Translations under genes and position numbers: made by a program
The notes under the pieces: generated by a model
The model's database searches: none
The model's input: only the letters and a program-made list of their open reading frames with translations
Told to the model about the DNA's origin: nothing
NCBI GenBank assembly: GCA_033439265.1
Contig: JAVTVX010000024.1
Span: forward strand, 8,663,001-8,727,000
Direction of reading: 5' to 3'
Source of the DNA: Dillenia suffruticosa
Lineage: Eukaryota > Streptophyta > Magnoliopsida > Dilleniales > Dilleniaceae
DNA length: 64,000 bases
In this document: positions 37,636 through 50,059 of the stretch, piece by piece
Numbering within the stretch: the stretch's first letter is position 1
Layout: the number at the start of each line of letters is the position of its first letter

Positions 37636-38019
37636 TATCATTGTTGTTGGATAAAAATAAAAAATTACATTCTTAGAAAAAAAAATACATGAAAAGGCTT
37701 ATAAATGCCACACAAAATCATAAAAATGTCTCTAAAATTTATAAATGTCACTAAAATATTTTATGATGTTGTTTATTTAAAAAAAAAATTATAAGGTATG
37801 CCCTTATTGCTCCATGTATAATATATTTGTTCTCCTAAAATAGATTTTTGGCTTCACGTCTACGTACATTTTTTTTTTAAATCAGCAAAAGGAAATCTTT
37901 TATCAATTTATAAATGGTGCAAAGATGGAAATGCAATAGTCCCCTCAGAGATTTAACATTTTTTCCACAATGATGGAGGGAGATGGGTCACAGCAGAACT
38001 GCACCACGACAAAGGAGGA
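37636..38019. other. AT-rich spacer, possibly LINE 5' leader at its end
   Basis: No gene. From about 37880 onward the sequence is less AT-rich and may be the untranslated leader of the LINE that follows. Confidence 0.35.
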
Positions 38020-40402
38020 TGACTAGATGCAGAGGAGTAAGAAGAAGGCAAAAGGAAATGGTTCTAAAGGAGACCGAACACTGAGATTCTCTTTTAAGGA
38101 AGCCTTGGTAGGGCATGCAATAGAGCAGGAAGTGTAAGGAGGAATGTGGGATGATGATGAGGAGTTATTCACAGAACTCTTGGAAGATATGGAACTAGAA
38201 GGAAAGAATACAGACCCGAGAATCTCATTCATGCAAATCTCAAACAAACAATTGAAAAGCTTGTGGAAGCTTTGGAGACCAGCAATCTTCATAAAGCTGT
38301 TGGGAAAGAATATTGGATATCAATTGATGCTCTTGAAGATAACATCGATGTGGAGAATAGAGGAGGAATTGGAATTCTTGAATTTTGGAGATAGTTGCTT
38401 TCTGGTTAAGTTTACTCAGAAATCTGATTATATAAAGGTGCTTACGAGGGGTCGATGGATGATACCTGATCATTGTCTAATGGTCAGCAAATGAAAGCCT
38501 TTGTTCTTTCCCCATTGGACACCGTACATAGAACTGTGATTTGGGTTAGGCTCCCTAACTTGAAAATTGAGTTGTTTAACACGGATGTTCTTTTTGCAAT
38601 AGGCAAATGCCTAGGGAAACTAGTCAAAGTAGATACTAATACGGCAAATGCCACTGGGGGAAAATATGCAAGATTATGTATTGAAATTGAATTGAACAAG
38701 CCCCTAACTCCAATTATCAGAATACAAAATAGAAATCAAAAAGGGGAGTATGAACATCTCTACTTAGTCTGCTTCAAATGTGGGAGAATAGGGCATAACT
38801 CAGATAATTGTAGCAAAGAAGCAAATCACACAACGACTAAAGATTATAATTCAGATTATCCCCCGACCTGGAGGTTGGAAAAGCAGCTGCTAATGGAAGA
38901 GGAGGGGCTAGGCCCATGGATTCAGGTCCCTCAAAGGCAGAAATTAACAAAATAAACAAAGCAAGGGAGAGGGACCAAAAAGAACACCTACCGTCAAACA
39001 AGTTTCAAAGTCTGGTTAGTAATGGAGACAAATCAGGGGCCCTTACTTTAACAGAGTACGCGGAGGCTACTCAGAGGCTTGAAGACTCGACTCTTAAAAA
39101 GCTTGACCATTCGGAGATACAACATATGAGGAAGGGTAGTATCACTATGTGGATTTTGACAAGGGAACTTAAAACACAGGGGAAGGAAAATAGATTGTCA
39201 GAGGAGATGAGAAAGGAAAAGAGGGATACAGGAAAGCTCAATCATCAACGAGCAAGCACGGAGACTAGGGAAGGGGAAGGCTTAAATCTATTGAAAGGGG
39301 TAGATGGCCACACCAAAGGAAATAGGCAAGGTGGTTAAAATAGTCCAAGGGCCCTTTGTTAATGGGGAGCCCTTTCACTCGGACCCTTTTTCCTCCACAC
39401 AATGCTGAAGGAAATGGAAAGGGCCTGCACCATTTAGACCCAAATAATGCTAGGCTGAAAAGCAGGTCCCTCCCTTTTTGTTTCTTTCTTCTCCAATGAA
39501 ACTCAAAATCATGTTTTGGAATTGTAGAAGAGTGGGGAATAAGAAATTCAGAAGAGGTTGTACTGAAATTGAAAAAGTTAATAACGTAGAGGTAATTTGC
39601 CTGTCCGAGACCAAAGTGCACCAGAATGCTTTCTCAGATTTCCTCAAGAAGCTTGGCTATGATACAGACTTCATTGTGCGGCCCATTGGGTTTAAAGGAC
39701 GTATCTAGCTTCTATGGAGGAGTAATAATGTGCAGATTCAAATTAAAGAAAATTCAAAATTTCACATCATAGCTAAATGCATACAAAAAGACACAAGCTG
39801 GATGATCCAGCCTCACCTTCAGGACAAACATCAGTTTTGGAGCAAGTTGATTGAGTATTCTAGTCATGTTCATGCCCCTGGTTGGTTATTGGTGACTTCA
39901 ATGACATTGCAAACATGGAAGATACCTCCAACCCCAATAACAGGTCTTGGTGCAAAAGTAGAAGGTTCAGAGACTACTACAACCAATGCAACTTGCAAGT
40001 CATAGGTGCTATAGGTCCAAGATACACATGGGTTAGGAAAGTTGCAAGCAAAGTGACCCTTCTAGAGAAGGTGGATAGAGTGCTGGCTAATAATTGAGCT
40101 AGTCTAACCTTTCTGGAGCTCAAGATAGTCAATTTAGTTAGAACTCGTGGGGATCATAGCCCCATCCTTTGGCACACAAGTCTAACCCATCCTCTTTAAA
40201 GGAATAGAAGGCCTTTTAGATTTAAACAACTTGGCTTTCTTACGCTGATTTCAAGGAAGCCTTCCGCAAAGCATAGTCTATTTTTCCTCCTCCTCTCTTT
40301 CATGCCATCAGTGCGACTGTTGATGAAACGAAGATTTGGAACGGGGAGCTCTTTGGTAATATTTTTAAGAGGAAAATGGAGCTTGAAGCTAGACTCTAGG
40401 GA
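38020..40402 (+). mobile_element. L1-type LINE with ORF1 and endonuclease, no reverse transcriptase
   Basis: Plant L1. ORF1 starts at 38027 (MQRSKKKAKGNGSKGDRTLR). DUF4283 follows (LWRPAIFIKLLGKNIGYQ; FGDSCFLVKFTQKSDYI; VIWVRLPNLKIELFN), ending in a CCHC knuckle (CFKCGRIGHNSDNC) near 38770-38810; a basic tail runs to about 39338. ORF1 is broken by a stop near 38138 and a frameshift near 38490. The endonuclease starts at 39496 (MKLKIMFWNCRRVG) and continues with ICLSETKVHQNAF, VIGDFNDIANMED, RFRDYYNQCNLQ and RGDHSPILWH. It ends in the linker WNGELFGNIFKRKMELEARL at about 40400, with stops and frameshifts on the way. RT, RNase H and poly(A) are absent, so it is 3'-truncated, the reverse of the usual 5' truncation. 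Confidence 0.88.
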
Positions 40403-40596
40403 CCGACACGGCCTGAGAAGGTCTCGAAACCGCGGATAAACTGGCCAGGCACTGGTCGAGCTCAAACTGGACCAATCCCAACTCTAAGTTTGCTATTAAT
40501 TTAGTAACATATATCATAAGTTTGCATGCTTTACAAAAATGGACATTATTATATATTGGTTTCAATGATAAACATGTATACATGTATATCTTTTTT
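40403..40596. other. Junction sequence after the LINE
   Basis: A GC-richer start (GACCGACACGGCCTGAGAAGG, TCGAAACCGCGG, TGGTCGAGCTC) replaces the expected LINE reverse transcriptase, then AT-rich DNA follows. The GC-rich words resemble the hAT-like patches at 27130 and 34330. Confidence 0.3.
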
Positions 40597-40760
40597 TGGT
40601 ATAATTAATCGGTATCTAAAGATATATACCGATTAATTTGATTCGAGTAATATTGGATCCAATTTAAATGAGCTCTCCTGACGTAATTTTTTTTGTTCCC
40701 AAGTTTTGAATTTGATATTTGATTAAATAATTTAACACTTTTACTCATTAAACCAATTAT
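40597..40760 (-). repeat. Dispersed repeat family, copy 2 (SINE-like)
   Basis: TAATCGGTATCTAAAGATAT, ATACCGATTAATTTGATTCG, GAGCTCTCCTGACGTAATTT and TTCCCAAGTTTTGAATTTGA follow the same order as the copies at 31795, 54230 and 56090. Confidence 0.5.
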
Positions 40761-41073
40761 CCTGTACATACCTATTAGTTTGTATGTTTTTTGTATATAT
40801 ATATTTGATCAATAAACATTGATAGCAATTTGATAGTAAATTTGAAAAGTGATTAGTTAATTGTTTATTATATATTTGTATATTAGTAGCTAAGCAAGGG
40901 ACCAATGTTGTTAATATTTCTAAGAATTATTAAGAAATATAAACTAACGTTACGTGGATCTAGTTGTATGATATTAGATTTTCTTAACTATACTCTAATT
41001 TGAATTTTGAAAATGGAACGATAGATGTTGAGAGTGTTCATTTTTAAATTGGATGCCACAATTCTAAAATAGA

Positions 41074-41345
41074 ATTTAGCTTGGAGTGGTGCGCCACTGT
41101 GCCTAATTAAATCAACTTGCATGGGCCACTGTTAATTGGACTAACAAATAGAATATTTTTTTTCTTTTGCAAAAAAATTCGAATAATATTTAGGGCATGA
41201 AGGTTGGGGAGGGAATAGATTAGGGGTAGTGTCTGCAAAAGGTTACTGATGCAATGGCGATTTGAATAGTAAAGTTAAATTGGGGATTCAAAGGCCAAAA
41301 GTATTTTCTTTTGGATTGATTGTACACTAGTCTCGTTTGCAATTT
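41074..41345 (+). repeat. Local duplicate block C' (second copy)
   Basis: Matches 35763-36085 in the same orientation, 5.3 kb away, and continues into CTTTTGGATTGATTGTACAC against CTTTTGAATTTATTGTATAC. Confidence 0.85.
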
Positions 41346-42962
41346 GGGGATGAGAGATGGCGGATCTGGAGGTGGGGGGTCGTGATGGTGATCATTTGAC
41401 GACACACAGACCTGGTCTTGCATTTGGTAGAGAGATTTTTGGGGATTTTATTTCTTATATTTTCCTTTATTTATCGAATTATATTAATTTAATTAAATTA
41501 ATAACTATAAGTATTCTATTAACGGTCATTGACATTGGATCTAAACATGCAAGGGACGTTAATAGCCGTTACATTATATTGACGGGTGAAACTCATTTCT
41601 TACGATTTAAAATTATATAAAAAAAATTAAAAATAAAATAAAATAAAATACCCGATATATGGTTTTAAAGTTCGAAACTTTACTTAGAGTGTAAAAAAAA
41701 AAAAAAAAAAAAAAAGAACTGTTACTTTGTTTGGTGCACGTCTATTTTTTGTTATTTTGCGCCTCAGTGGGCAGTTTAACCCATGTAGTTTGTTCTGTCT
41801 TAATTATGCTAGCAGGGGCTGTTTTTAACTTCATGTAACGGTTTTGGGAGTCTTCTAAAATCTGTAGCGATTTAAAGAGGAAAATATAAACTTCTCTCTC
41901 TCATCTCAATTCAGCGTTCAGTGAAAAGCCTTAAAAACCATTGTCATCCATCAGTCACCACAATTTCTCAATAAAATCTTGTTTCTCATCCACCCCAAAC
42001 CACAAAAGGCTTAAGTCTACCTAACCCTAAATCAAAACAGTCGTGTGTGTGTGATTTGTAGATTTGCCTACTTAATCCATATACCAATTAACATAGAATT
42101 AAATAGTGATTGAGATTTTGCGAGGAAAAGAACAATTGCATTAATTGAATAATTTTTAGGTCAATGAGTCTTATATAAAGATTAGTTTGTTGTATTTTAG
42201 GTTGCAGGAAAATGGAAATGGAAATGAAAAATCGCATGAAACCGACGTGAAAAAAAATAACACTTTGTAAAAATAAATAAAGCAAATAAAGACTTTAAAA
42301 AATAGGTAAATATAAAAAATTTTATGTACGTATTAATTATTTTATAAAAATAATAGAATAATTATATTTTATAATAAAAATCTAAAATAATCATATATGC
42401 AATTATTGATTATAATAAAAATAATATCAAAAATAAAATTTATAATTAAATAATTCATTAAATATGAAAAATGTGTAAATATAAAAAAAATAAGAATTTT
42501 TATATAAATATTAATTAATTAAGTGTGTTAAAACGTTTTAGAAATGGAAAAACTTAGTGTTGAGAATGGATAAAAAAATAAAAATAAAAATCAACACCTA
42601 CATTTCTTTCTTTCTTTTTTTTTTTTTTTTTGGTTGCTTTTACTTTTTAGGGTCATGGAGTTCTTCAATTTAATAAAATTATATATATTACATTTTCTTT
42701 TCCATTCTTCACCACTACCATTAATCATAAGCCTGTAACCTTTTCCAACAACCATAGGAGCAATATCTACCGTCGGATACGTAAGAGGAGATCATGAGTA
42801 TTGCCGGATAAATTCTAATGGGCATCAACGTTTCTTTTTAACTAAAATTTGGAAACACTGTTGAAAGGCAGATAGATGACTGATCACCCTTAATAATCTC
42901 CATTGCCAGATGTGATGCCATTTCGAATTTGCTTTACGAGTCTGACGGAAAACACAAGCAGT
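41346..42962. other. Intergenic, strongly AT-rich
   Basis: No supported gene. Long A runs (41692-41715) and T runs (42613-42631). 42240-42560 is almost pure A/T. Confidence 0.5.
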
Positions 42963-43048
42963 CTCTAAGAGAACAGTTTAGTGGTATAAATTTCCCTCCC
43001 AAAATCTGATAATTTCTTGTTCAAATTCTTATAAAAAAAAAAAAAAAA
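42963..43048 (+). mobile_element. Candidate tRNA-derived SINE with poly(A) tail
   Basis: CAGTTTAGTGGTATAAAT looks like an A box, TTGTTCAAATTCTT like a B box 30-35 bases on, then a run of 16 A. Short and diverged. Confidence 0.4.
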
Positions 43049-43886
43049 GACACAAGCACAAATGGCACATGCGAGTTCGGGTTAATCCTTGTTGGATCTA
43101 ATGAAAAGCTTGTGACCAAGCCTGGCCCAAATCGAAGGTGAGATCTATTTAAAATATACAACTTAGGTCTTTCCATTACTCGTGTGTGCGCACGCATATT
43201 GTGTACATGCAAAGAATCTGACCAGAGGCTAGTATGGACGTCTACCCATGAGCAGCTTGGTGCTCTTTTCTCCCTCTTACCGGTTCTCAATATATTTTTT
43301 TTCATTAAGATACAAAATAATTAATAATATTTATTTCTGCTAATTTAAATTCTTTAAAAAAATATATTAACTATAAAAATATAAGATGTTATTGAAGTTG
43401 AAAGTTCTTAGTTTGAGTCATGTCACCAGGGTAATTTTCTATGAGGAAGAAGGAAAGAAAAATGATAAAAAAAAAAAAGAAGGAAAAGATAAAGAAAGGT
43501 CAAGTTATTATTTTTTTTATGAGGGTTATGAGTAATTTTAAGTGCCAAATGGGCATTATCTTAGTGGTATAAAATGTTTTTAAGAAAAAAAATAAAATTA
43601 CATTGATCGCAGGCTTATGCTTGATCAGTATTAGATGATTCACCCGATCTATGGTTCGACTTTAGAAATCGCAATAGTGATAATTTCGGGTGTGGGTAGT
43701 GCAATTGCAAGAGTAGGGCAGGGAGAGGGGTTGCTTTTCATAGACAGGTGTAGACCGACACTACCAAACGTTTGATATTTGTAGGCGCACGAGTGATTTT
43801 GACCCTTGTGGTTGTTACTCCATTCATTTCAATGGAATGTCTCACTCTCATGCTCACCGGTGTCCAAAAGGCGGCGTCTCTCTCTC

Positions 43887-43958
<72 letters not shown>

Positions 43959-44586
43959 TTCAACCATGATGTCCAACCAAAATGCATGAATCAAAAAACA
44001 CTGAAAATTGTCGACAAACAATTTTAATTTGACTTGGCTTCTTCACGCAGTGATTAGGATACTAATTTCAAGCAACCGAAACTAGAAAATTCTTTTTTCT
44101 CTTTCTTAGGAGGAAAATGTGGTGAGTGAAAGAATGAATTAGAACATGTGAGGTTTGAATTGTGGTTATGATGTGATTTCCAACGACTGTTGATTTTGGG
44201 GCGGGGAAGTTGTCACTATCAACTCACCCAAGCCCAAGGCAAGGCCAACTACCAAAAGAATTTTATTTTGTAAACTGTACGGCGTACGCAAATTTTGTAT
44301 ATTACAATCATTCATTCATTCATGCAATCATGTAACTATCATATTTACTGATCAACACAATTTTTGACTAAAATTGGGAAAATTCTTTAGAGAGTCCCCA
44401 TGTTTCTATTATTAAATGTAAATCTTGTCTAGATTTTCTCATAATTTATGAAAAATAAAAGCAGAAAATATTAGAACCGAGTTTCAGTTGATTTGTTCAC
44501 ATCAGACGAGACCGAACCTCACTGGTTTTCTCATGGGTCAGTTGAACAAATTCATCGAGAACCCACAAACAAACCAAACCTAAAAA
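43049..44586. other. Intergenic
   Basis: No gene recognised. It holds a long TC microsatellite at 43878-43951. A second A-box-like TTAGTGGTATAAAATG occurs at about 43560 without a B box. Confidence 0.45.
43878..43951. repeat. (TC)n microsatellite, about 37 units
   Basis: TC repeats with one CCC interruption, the longest dinucleotide run in the window. Confidence 0.95.
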
Positions 44587-44591
44587 ATTGG

Positions 44592-45206
44592 TGTTGGATC
44601 ATTAATCCAACGTTGAGATTATATATTAAATAATTATGTATTATATACTGTCAAATCCATAAAATAAATCCATATGAAAGTGATCCGATAAATTTGAAAA
44701 TTTCGATAATTTTGGTTTAACTACCTCAAAAGATATAAAAATAAATAAATGTATAGGTACCGATAGACATTTATTATTTATGATGGATTAAATATGGAAT
44801 GTCGAATGGTAACTTAAGAATAACCAGAAAGTTATCTAAATTCATTTGAATTCGGTAAAACAATTGAAATAAGCTAAATAGACAAATTCTATTATGAATT
44901 TGGAAGTAATGTTACACCTACAACTATAAATATGGGTTATGATTTTCGGGTCAATGTATCACTCTTCTTTTTAATATCCTTATCATATAGAGAGATTCTA
45001 TGAGAATATATTTGACCTAGAAGGCCGTGTCTAGGATTCTGCCCAGACAAAGGTCAAATCAAGATTTTATTTTATTCAGTTTTCGGTTATGGAATCAAAT
45101 ATAATTTCAATACATTTTAAATTTCAATTTCAGTTTATTAAACTTTTAATTCTAATAATTTAATACAATATTTGATATGATTTTATATTAAATTATTTTT
45201 CTAACA
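44592..45206 (+). repeat. 5' LTR of the old copia element
   Basis: 615 bp with TG/CA ends. Its last 150 bases (GTCAAATCAAGATTTTATTT onward) recur at 49612-49762. Confidence 0.9.
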
Positions 45207-45208
45207 AG

Positions 45209-45220
45209 TGGTATCAGGGC
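45209..45220 (+). other. Primer-binding site of the old copia element
   Basis: TGGTATCAGGGC two bases after the LTR, one change from the tRNA-Met primer site. Confidence 0.85.
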
Positions 45221-45360
45221 TAATCGTGCTTAAGTCATTAAATTTTTTATGCATATTTTAAGTTTTTTTAATGCTTTTGGAACCGTATGAATGTTGAGAA
45301 TATGTATGACTTTTATGGATCTGAGTGTAGATTTGAATAAAAAAAATTTTGAAAAGTATT

Positions 45361-45454
45361 CATCAAGTCGATATTCAATTTTCATCAAAGTTGACATTCA
45401 GTTTTATTAAAGTCGATTTCCAATTTTTCGTTAAAATCGATATCCAGTCTTTTT
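45361..45454 (+). repeat. Short tandem repeat, about 4 x 23 bp
   Basis: Units begin CATCAAGTCGATATTCAATTTT, CATCAAAGTTGACATTCAG, ATTAAAGTCGATTTCCAATTT and GTTAAAATCGATATCCAG. It lies in the leader of the old copia element. Confidence 0.75.
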
Positions 45455-46945
45455 AAAATATATATATTTGTGTCATTTTTGGGATCTTTTCAACTCAAAA
45501 AAAAAAAAGGAAAGATGATTTTTTTTTTTAAGCATCTTTGGGATTTTCAATGATATATGTATTTGTAAATTCGGTTCATTATTTTGAAACTTACCTTTTT
45601 TTTATTTGCAATGAACTTTCATCCCCAAACAAGAGGGTGCAAGTCAAAGATCTTTTTTATGGACTTTCATTCTTTTTTAGTATCATTTTATGGTAATATT
45701 TTTTTATAACCGTAAATCTAATTTTGAGAATTTTTAATTTTAAAGAATATTTTAAATTTGGTTTTTTATAAGAAACTTTCAAATTTTGGGAAAACAAACA
45801 AAAAAAAGAAAATTTTGGATTTTAATTTCATTTTAAAGTATGACTTACCAATTTCAAAAGAAAATTTTCAAATTCCAACGAAATAGAAATTTTTTCTTTT
45901 ATTGCAAATCCACATCACAAAAGAATCAATATTTTATTTCCAAAAAAAGGTTTTATGGATCATTTTGGGCTTAAATAGACTCAATCATGGGCATAAAAAG
46001 TTTTACAACTCGTTTGACTCAATTAAACCCATTTTTCATCATTACCATTCTTTACTATTTCTTTTATGTTCAATATTGGTCATTTTTTTAATATGCAATG
46101 GCATGACGTGTATAAGAAAGTTTTGTCAACAAGACGAGAATAAATCTAAGAATGATTGGTTCTTAAATGGCTCTAAATTGAACTCACCACCTACCCGATA
46201 ATTTTCCTGGTGTCCTCTTCTACAAAATGGGGATTGGCCAAGTTTTGCATCAATTGTCAGCAAAAAGTTAAAACTTTGGTTTTATACCGACAACGAAATT
46301 ATAAGAACGAAAAAGAAAGATGATTGAGATAGATTTAATAAAATTGGTTTTTTAGACCCAATTTAAAGTTTATAAAATTAAATAGCCCAATTTTCAAGAA
46401 ATTAAATCTATCAGGATAAAATTGAAAATTTTCTAATTACAGATATTATTCAAATATGAGTATGGTTTTGTCTATATTTCGAGATAAATTAATTGAAGCA
46501 ACATATCACCAAAGTGATCTCTCTTGTGAAAATTAATTTATTTTTTTGGATATACAAAATTGTATGTATGCAATTCATGTGGATACCGATCGGGCCAAAA
46601 GAAGGTCTGTATTTGACGGAATTGCATGTGCATATTATGATAATAAATGCGTGATAATTTTTCGATTTTACATGTGATCAATTTATCAGCTCAAAAGAAA
46701 ATAGTTGGTTGACATGCTCTTATTATCAGTGTTTAACTACACATCAAGATACTATTTACAAGTTAATTATTTTATCTAAAAATAAAATATTAATTGAGTT
46801 ATCAGTATCTTATGATGAGAATTTCTCATATTTGAAGTAATTTGGTTTTAAAGTTCCGTTTGAGCATATATGGATCATCGTTCCCTGTTTTGACAGTTAA
46901 CATTATTTCCACCAACATCAATATCTAACTCAACTCTATTCCCAT
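45455..46945. other. Long noncoding leader of the old copia element
   Basis: About 1.5 kb between primer site and gag with no recognised coding sequence; unusually long for a copia leader. AT-rich. Confidence 0.5.
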
Positions 46946-49620
46946 ATTGAATGACTCAAACTTCAAATCATAGCGAGAAAATCTTCTGATTGTTCTCGGG
47001 GTTATGGATATGAATTTTACGCTAAGGGTCAACTGTCCTCACCAATTACATATAAAAGTACCTCTAATGAAAAAAGAGAGTTTGAAAAGTAAGAGAGGTC
47101 GAATCACATTAGTGTCATGATCATGAAGAAGACCATCCCAAAAAGTTTTAGGAACACTATATTCGATACTATTGTTACAGCCAAAGACTTCCTTGCTGAT
47201 ATTGAAAAAATGTTTGTCAAGAATGAAAAGTCAAAAATTGATACACTTTTGGTAAATCTTGTATCAATGAAGTATAAAGGTCAAAACAATATTAGGGAGT
47301 ACATCACAGAAATGTCTCATATCGCTTCAAAGCTAAAAACACTTAAGCTTGACCTCTCTGAGGACTTACTTGTGCATTTGGTTTTAATATTTCTTCCAAA
47401 ATAGTTTAATCAGTTTAAAATGAACTATAATTGTCAGAAAGAAAGTTGGTCTCTGAATGAGTTTATCTTTCACTATATCCAAGAAGAGAAAAGGTTGAAG
47501 TGAGATCGGACAGAAAGTACTCACTTAGTCTTGATCAAAGGCAAGAAAAGAAAGCCCGCTAAAGAAACTACAAGTACGACGTCTCAAAAGAAGCAACAAA
47601 AGGTACCAGGCGAACCGAAAAAGAAATGATGTTTCTTTTGTGGTGTCGAGGGACATAAAAAAAAGAGTGTACCAATTATCACGTCTGGTATGCAAAGAAA
47701 TGTATGCCTCTATCTTTGGTTTATTCTGAAATTAATTTAATTTCAGTACCAGAATACACTTGGTGGCTAGATTCCACTGCAACCACTCACATCAGTGTGT
47801 CCATATATGGTTGCCTAAATTACCGACCGTCAAATGATGGTAAAAGACACATCTACGTGAGTGATAACAATAATGTTCCAGTTAAAGATATAGAAATATT
47901 TAGATTATTGTTAAAGACCATATTCTTTTTGGATTTATATGAAACATTTATTATACCGTCTTTTAGACGAAATTTGATTTCTATTTCTATATTACACAAA
48001 TTTGATTTTACTTGATCTTTCAGAAATGAAAATGTTAGTTTGTTTTTTTACTCAAAAATAGTTGGTTCCGGTTTTTTATTAGAATTTGATAATCTTTATT
48101 TACTTAATACCGTGACTTGTTGTAATGAATCCCTGTATACTAGTACTCGAAGTGTAAAGCGCAAATTAACGGATGAGAATTCCTCCTCATTGTGCACAAG
48201 AGATTGGATTATATCTCCACATAGAGAATAAAGAGAATTGTGTCTGAAAGAATTCTTGATTCCCTTAATTTCACTGACTTTTTTTTTGTGAACACACACT
48301 TTGACATTTATGTAAATTGTATAAAGGGAAAACAAACTAATAAAAAGAGTTATGAGGCCAAAAGGACTTCAAACATCTTAAAACTAATTCATACGGATAT
48401 TTGTAAATCATTCCCTTCGACTTCTTGAAATGGTCAACGATATTTTATCACGTTCATAAACAATTATTAAAGATATAGCTACATTTATCTCCTTACAGAA
48501 AAGTCTCAATCTCTGTATGTATTCAAAATTTATAAAGCTGAAGTTGAAAACCAACTCGGTAAAAGAATTAAGAAAGTCAGATCTAATCGTGGTGGAGAAT
48601 ATTACAGCAGAAATGATGGATCATGTGAACAACATGTAAAACCGTTTGCTCATTAGAGGAATGCGGTATCGTCCCATAATATATGAATCTCTTTATCATA
48701 AAGAGATCCATTTTGCGACTTCGTTATTACGGGTGTTCCTACAAAGGGTTGGACTAATGACGTATATGATACTTGTATTTTCGATATAGATGCTACACAG
48801 TTGGTTCTTATCCTTTAGAGACTACGAGTGTAATAGGAGCATCCGTCGACAAAAGAATCACGTATCTACTATTTAGGAAGAATACCGTCACCCATTCTTA
48901 CTAAGAAACTGAAAGAAACCTTAGAAACGGAAAAAAGAGATGTAGAAATAGAAACAACTTCCGAAACAAATGAGACTAAATAGGAATGAGAGGGATGCCT
49001 GGATCACCCGCCATGAATGGTATTGATGAAAAACGAAATAAGACTCTTCAGAATATGGTAAAAATCATGATTACTCATTCTACCTTACCTGAGTCACTTT
49101 GAGGAGAGGCACTCAAGATTGCAATATATATCCTAAATAGAGTTCCTACAAAGGCAACTACAAAAATGCTCTACGAACTTTGGACTGGCAGACGTTCTAG
49201 TCTGAAACATCTGCGCGTTTGAGGTTGTCCGGCTGAGACTTGGCCTTTTAGGCCCAATGAAAGGAAACTGGATATTAAGACAGTTAGTTGCTATTTTGTA
49301 AGATATTTTGAAAATTTTAAGGGGTATAAATTTTATGATCTCATAAATAAGATCATTTTTGAATCGGGAAATGTCCAGTTCTTTGATGATGTTAAGTTTG
49401 CAGAGGGAGATATGGTGAGAGATATTGTTTTTCAAGAGAAATATGTTGATATTTCTATAAGTGTTATTGGATTTAATCGGAATTCTATTCCTGATCCTGT
49501 TCAAAATATAACAGAGTCAGACAATATTGAAGAATCCTCCAATTCGAAAGAACAAATTTTATTGCCTCAAGATCCTATACCATTAAAAAGATCCATTAGA
49601 GAAAGAATGTCAAATCAAGA
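46946..49620 (+). pseudogene. gag and partial pol of the old copia element (fossil)
   Basis: Fossil. Gag is clearest at 47117-47510 (SVMIMKKTIPKSF; AKDFLADIEKMF). A CCHC-like knuckle lies near 47630 (CFFCGVEGHKK). The protease motif is at about 47760 (WWLDSTATTHIS). Integrase core traces run from about 48370 (LKLIHTDICKSF; RSNRGGEYYS) to the region after the core at 49130-49620 (NRVPTKATTKMLYELWTGR; KRSIRERMSNQDF). Confidence 0.85.
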
Positions 49621-49762
49621 TTTTATTTTATTCAGTTTTCAGTTATGAAATCGGGTATAATTTTGATCTATTCTAAATTTCAATTTCACTTTATTAAACT
49701 TTTAACTCTAATGATATAACATGATATTTGATATAATTTTACATTAAATTATTTTTCCAACA
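49612..49762 (+). repeat. 3' LTR tail of the old copia element
   Basis: Matches the last 150 bases of the 5' LTR (CAAGATTTTATTTTATTCAG … ATTATTTTTCCAACA) and is followed directly by ATTGG. Confidence 0.88.
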
Positions 49763-50019
49763 ATTGGTTCAATTTTGTATATAATTTGACGTCTGAAAAT
49801 TTCAAAATAGACGGAGGTCCTTACTCCTGAGCCAACCCACCCTTGTGTTGTCTCGGTTTTCAAAATTATGATAATGTGATATGGATGGGGAAGAGAGAAA
49901 ATGCAATGCAACACTTGAAAGCAGCACTAATGTGAAAAGCACTTGTTACATGGTCCACCAAAACATAGCAGATTTGGATTAACCAATGGAATGGCTTGAC
50001 CAGAATCAAAGTGTGATAA

Positions 50020-50021
<2 letters not shown>

Positions 50022-50056
<35 letters not shown>
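50022..50056. repeat. (TA)n microsatellite
   Basis: About 17 TA units. Confidence 0.95.

Positions 50057-50059
<3 letters not shown>

Larger units (their letters stand above)
44592..49762 (+). mobile_element. Old, incomplete Ty1/copia element with ATTGG target duplication
   Basis: Bounded by a perfect 5-bp duplication, ATTGG at 44587-44591 and 49763-49767. The left LTR is 615 bp (44592-45206, TGTTGGATC…TTCTAACA). The right end carries only the last roughly 150 bases of the LTR. Recognisable parts, in copia order: primer site, long leader, gag, CCHC knuckle, protease, integrase. Reverse transcriptase and RNase H were not recognised. It is broken, with clearly more than ten breaks, and older than the element at 14717. 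Confidence 0.9.

Noticed and set aside
43772-44027. Two plus-strand ORFs with long Ser-Leu runs
   Set aside because: Translation of the TC microsatellite at 43878-43951.
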